Source: Parus major (Eukaryota > Chordata > Aves > Passeriformes > Paridae). From it: a stretch of DNA of 64,000 bases. The notes beneath the pieces were generated by a model. It did no database searches, was not told where the DNA came from, and was given only the letters and a program-made list of their open reading frames with translations. Shown here piece after piece: positions 63,101 through 64,000 of the stretch. The DNA is taken from the NCBI RefSeq assembly GCF_001522545.3, contig NC_031769.1:130161613-130225612 (forward strand). The letters are read 5' to 3'. Within the stretch, counting starts at the first letter, position 1. Every line of letters starts with the position of its first letter. Both the position numbers and the translations under genes were made by a program.

Positions 63101-64000
63101 TGAAGACAGGACTTGCTGGGCACTTGGGTGGGAAGAGAATGGTTTCCCTCAGAGGCTGGCTGGAGGCTTGAGCTGATGTTTCCTTGATCAGTCAGGAGAG
63201 AGAGCCTGGCAGATGGGTAGCATGATGGTAGTCTCTGAGATGGAAACATTTCCAAAACAATTACATGTGGCAGAAGACTGAGTCTGATGGCATTACAAGC
63301 TCAAGCCAGTAATTTATCCTTGTCTTGTTCCGTCCTCTCCTTTCCTATCCTACCCTGCTTCTTATGATGTAGCTAACAGTACAGTTTCTGAAGAGGCAGA
63401 AAATGCAGCATTGTTACCAGTGATGAAGCAGTAAATACCCTTGTGAATGTCTTGGGCTGTGATGATCCACAGACCAGCATAAATTTGGGCTTAATTTAGT
63501 TCTGGATTTTGCTGTCAGAGGAGTGAGTTCAACTAAATTTTTCCACCTCAGCAGGATATGATACCAGATGAGAATTTTCTGACTATTATACTACTTAAAT
63601 GTATAATAAGCTAGAATATAATACTCTGATCTAAGTTTTAAAAAAATGTTAATTTAAAAGAGAATGCTTAGTTTGCAATTTCAGGGAGTGGATCAGAACT
63701 TCACCTGGGCCATGACTGCATGACTCCCATCAAGGAGATATTATGGTACATACCAACAAAGGGGCTGGCTTAAGGCCTATGATTACTTTGGGTCCATATA
63801 ATCTGTTCTTACTTTGCAAATGAAATGAATGTGCTTGTAAAGTAAACATCCATCGTGCTCCATGAAAGACTTGGGAAGTAACAATTCCTATCTGAAGTGA
63901 GCTCCCGTGTAGCTGGGTTTCATACGTAGCTGTCAACAGCTCTTTTGCTTGGGGTACATCAGATGCATATCAGATACAATTGTCCTCTTTTGTTTGTGCC
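57150..64000. other. Intergenic DNA to the window end, no gene seen
   Basis: Mixed AT-rich sequence with somewhat GC-richer patches at about 59.8-59.95, 60.2-60.7 and 62.6-63.2 kb. The longest open frames (60381-60704, 62240-62611) show no domain I recognise and have no splice context. No RNA gene or confident transposon was identified. Confidence 0.55.

Noticed and set aside
1..64000. tRNA, rRNA, CRISPR array, bacterial operon or integrated virus
   Set aside because: No tRNA box pairs, rRNA segments, regularly spaced direct repeats with unique spacers, or viral protein motifs were seen on either strand.

Overview
The window is vertebrate nuclear DNA, most probably from a bird. It has AT-rich, intron-rich sequence, one CpG-island promoter, and several fragments of CR1 LINEs whose 3' ends have the typical avian form (about 16.29-16.52, 23.74-24.24, 34.47-34.57 and 53.98-54.40 kb). 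A non-avian reptile cannot be excluded from sequence alone. There is no bacterial or organellar gene organisation; nearly all open frames under 130 codons are chance frames in introns and intergenic DNA.

One protein-coding gene is recognised with confidence: RNF19A (dorfin), a membrane-anchored RING-between-RING (RBR) E3 ubiquitin ligase, on the minus strand. Reading leftward, four consecutive coding exons are present: 9092-9708 (basic N-terminal region and RING1), 3091-3299 (IBR), 1249-1393 (catalytic RING2) and 565-727 (first membrane segment). Their GT/AG borders keep the frame and give 378 residues in my model. The rest of the gene (second membrane segment, long C-terminal tail) lies beyond the left edge. 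A leader exon probably ends at 47093 inside a CpG island (about 46.48-47.56 kb), so the first intron would be about 37 kb.

That long intron is mostly unique AT-rich DNA with scattered CR1 and possible MIR-type relics. Its most unusual part is 21.97-23.3 kb: a full CRE palindrome, an ETS-type motif and GC-rich sequence next to a purine-rich minisatellite. The minisatellite is broken by a 685-base assembly gap (22346-23030) and has different repeat units on its two sides.

To the right of the CpG island (about 47.6-64 kb) I see no supported gene. This looks like intergenic DNA upstream of RNF19A. It holds one antisense CR1 fragment, a GC-richer patch of open frames at 52.0-53.8 kb with a possible diverged internal duplication, and a short tandem duplication ending in poly-T at 57.1 kb. 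I found no convincing new multi-gene system. The best leads are the intronic CpG/minisatellite region and the unusual N-terminus of RNF19A.
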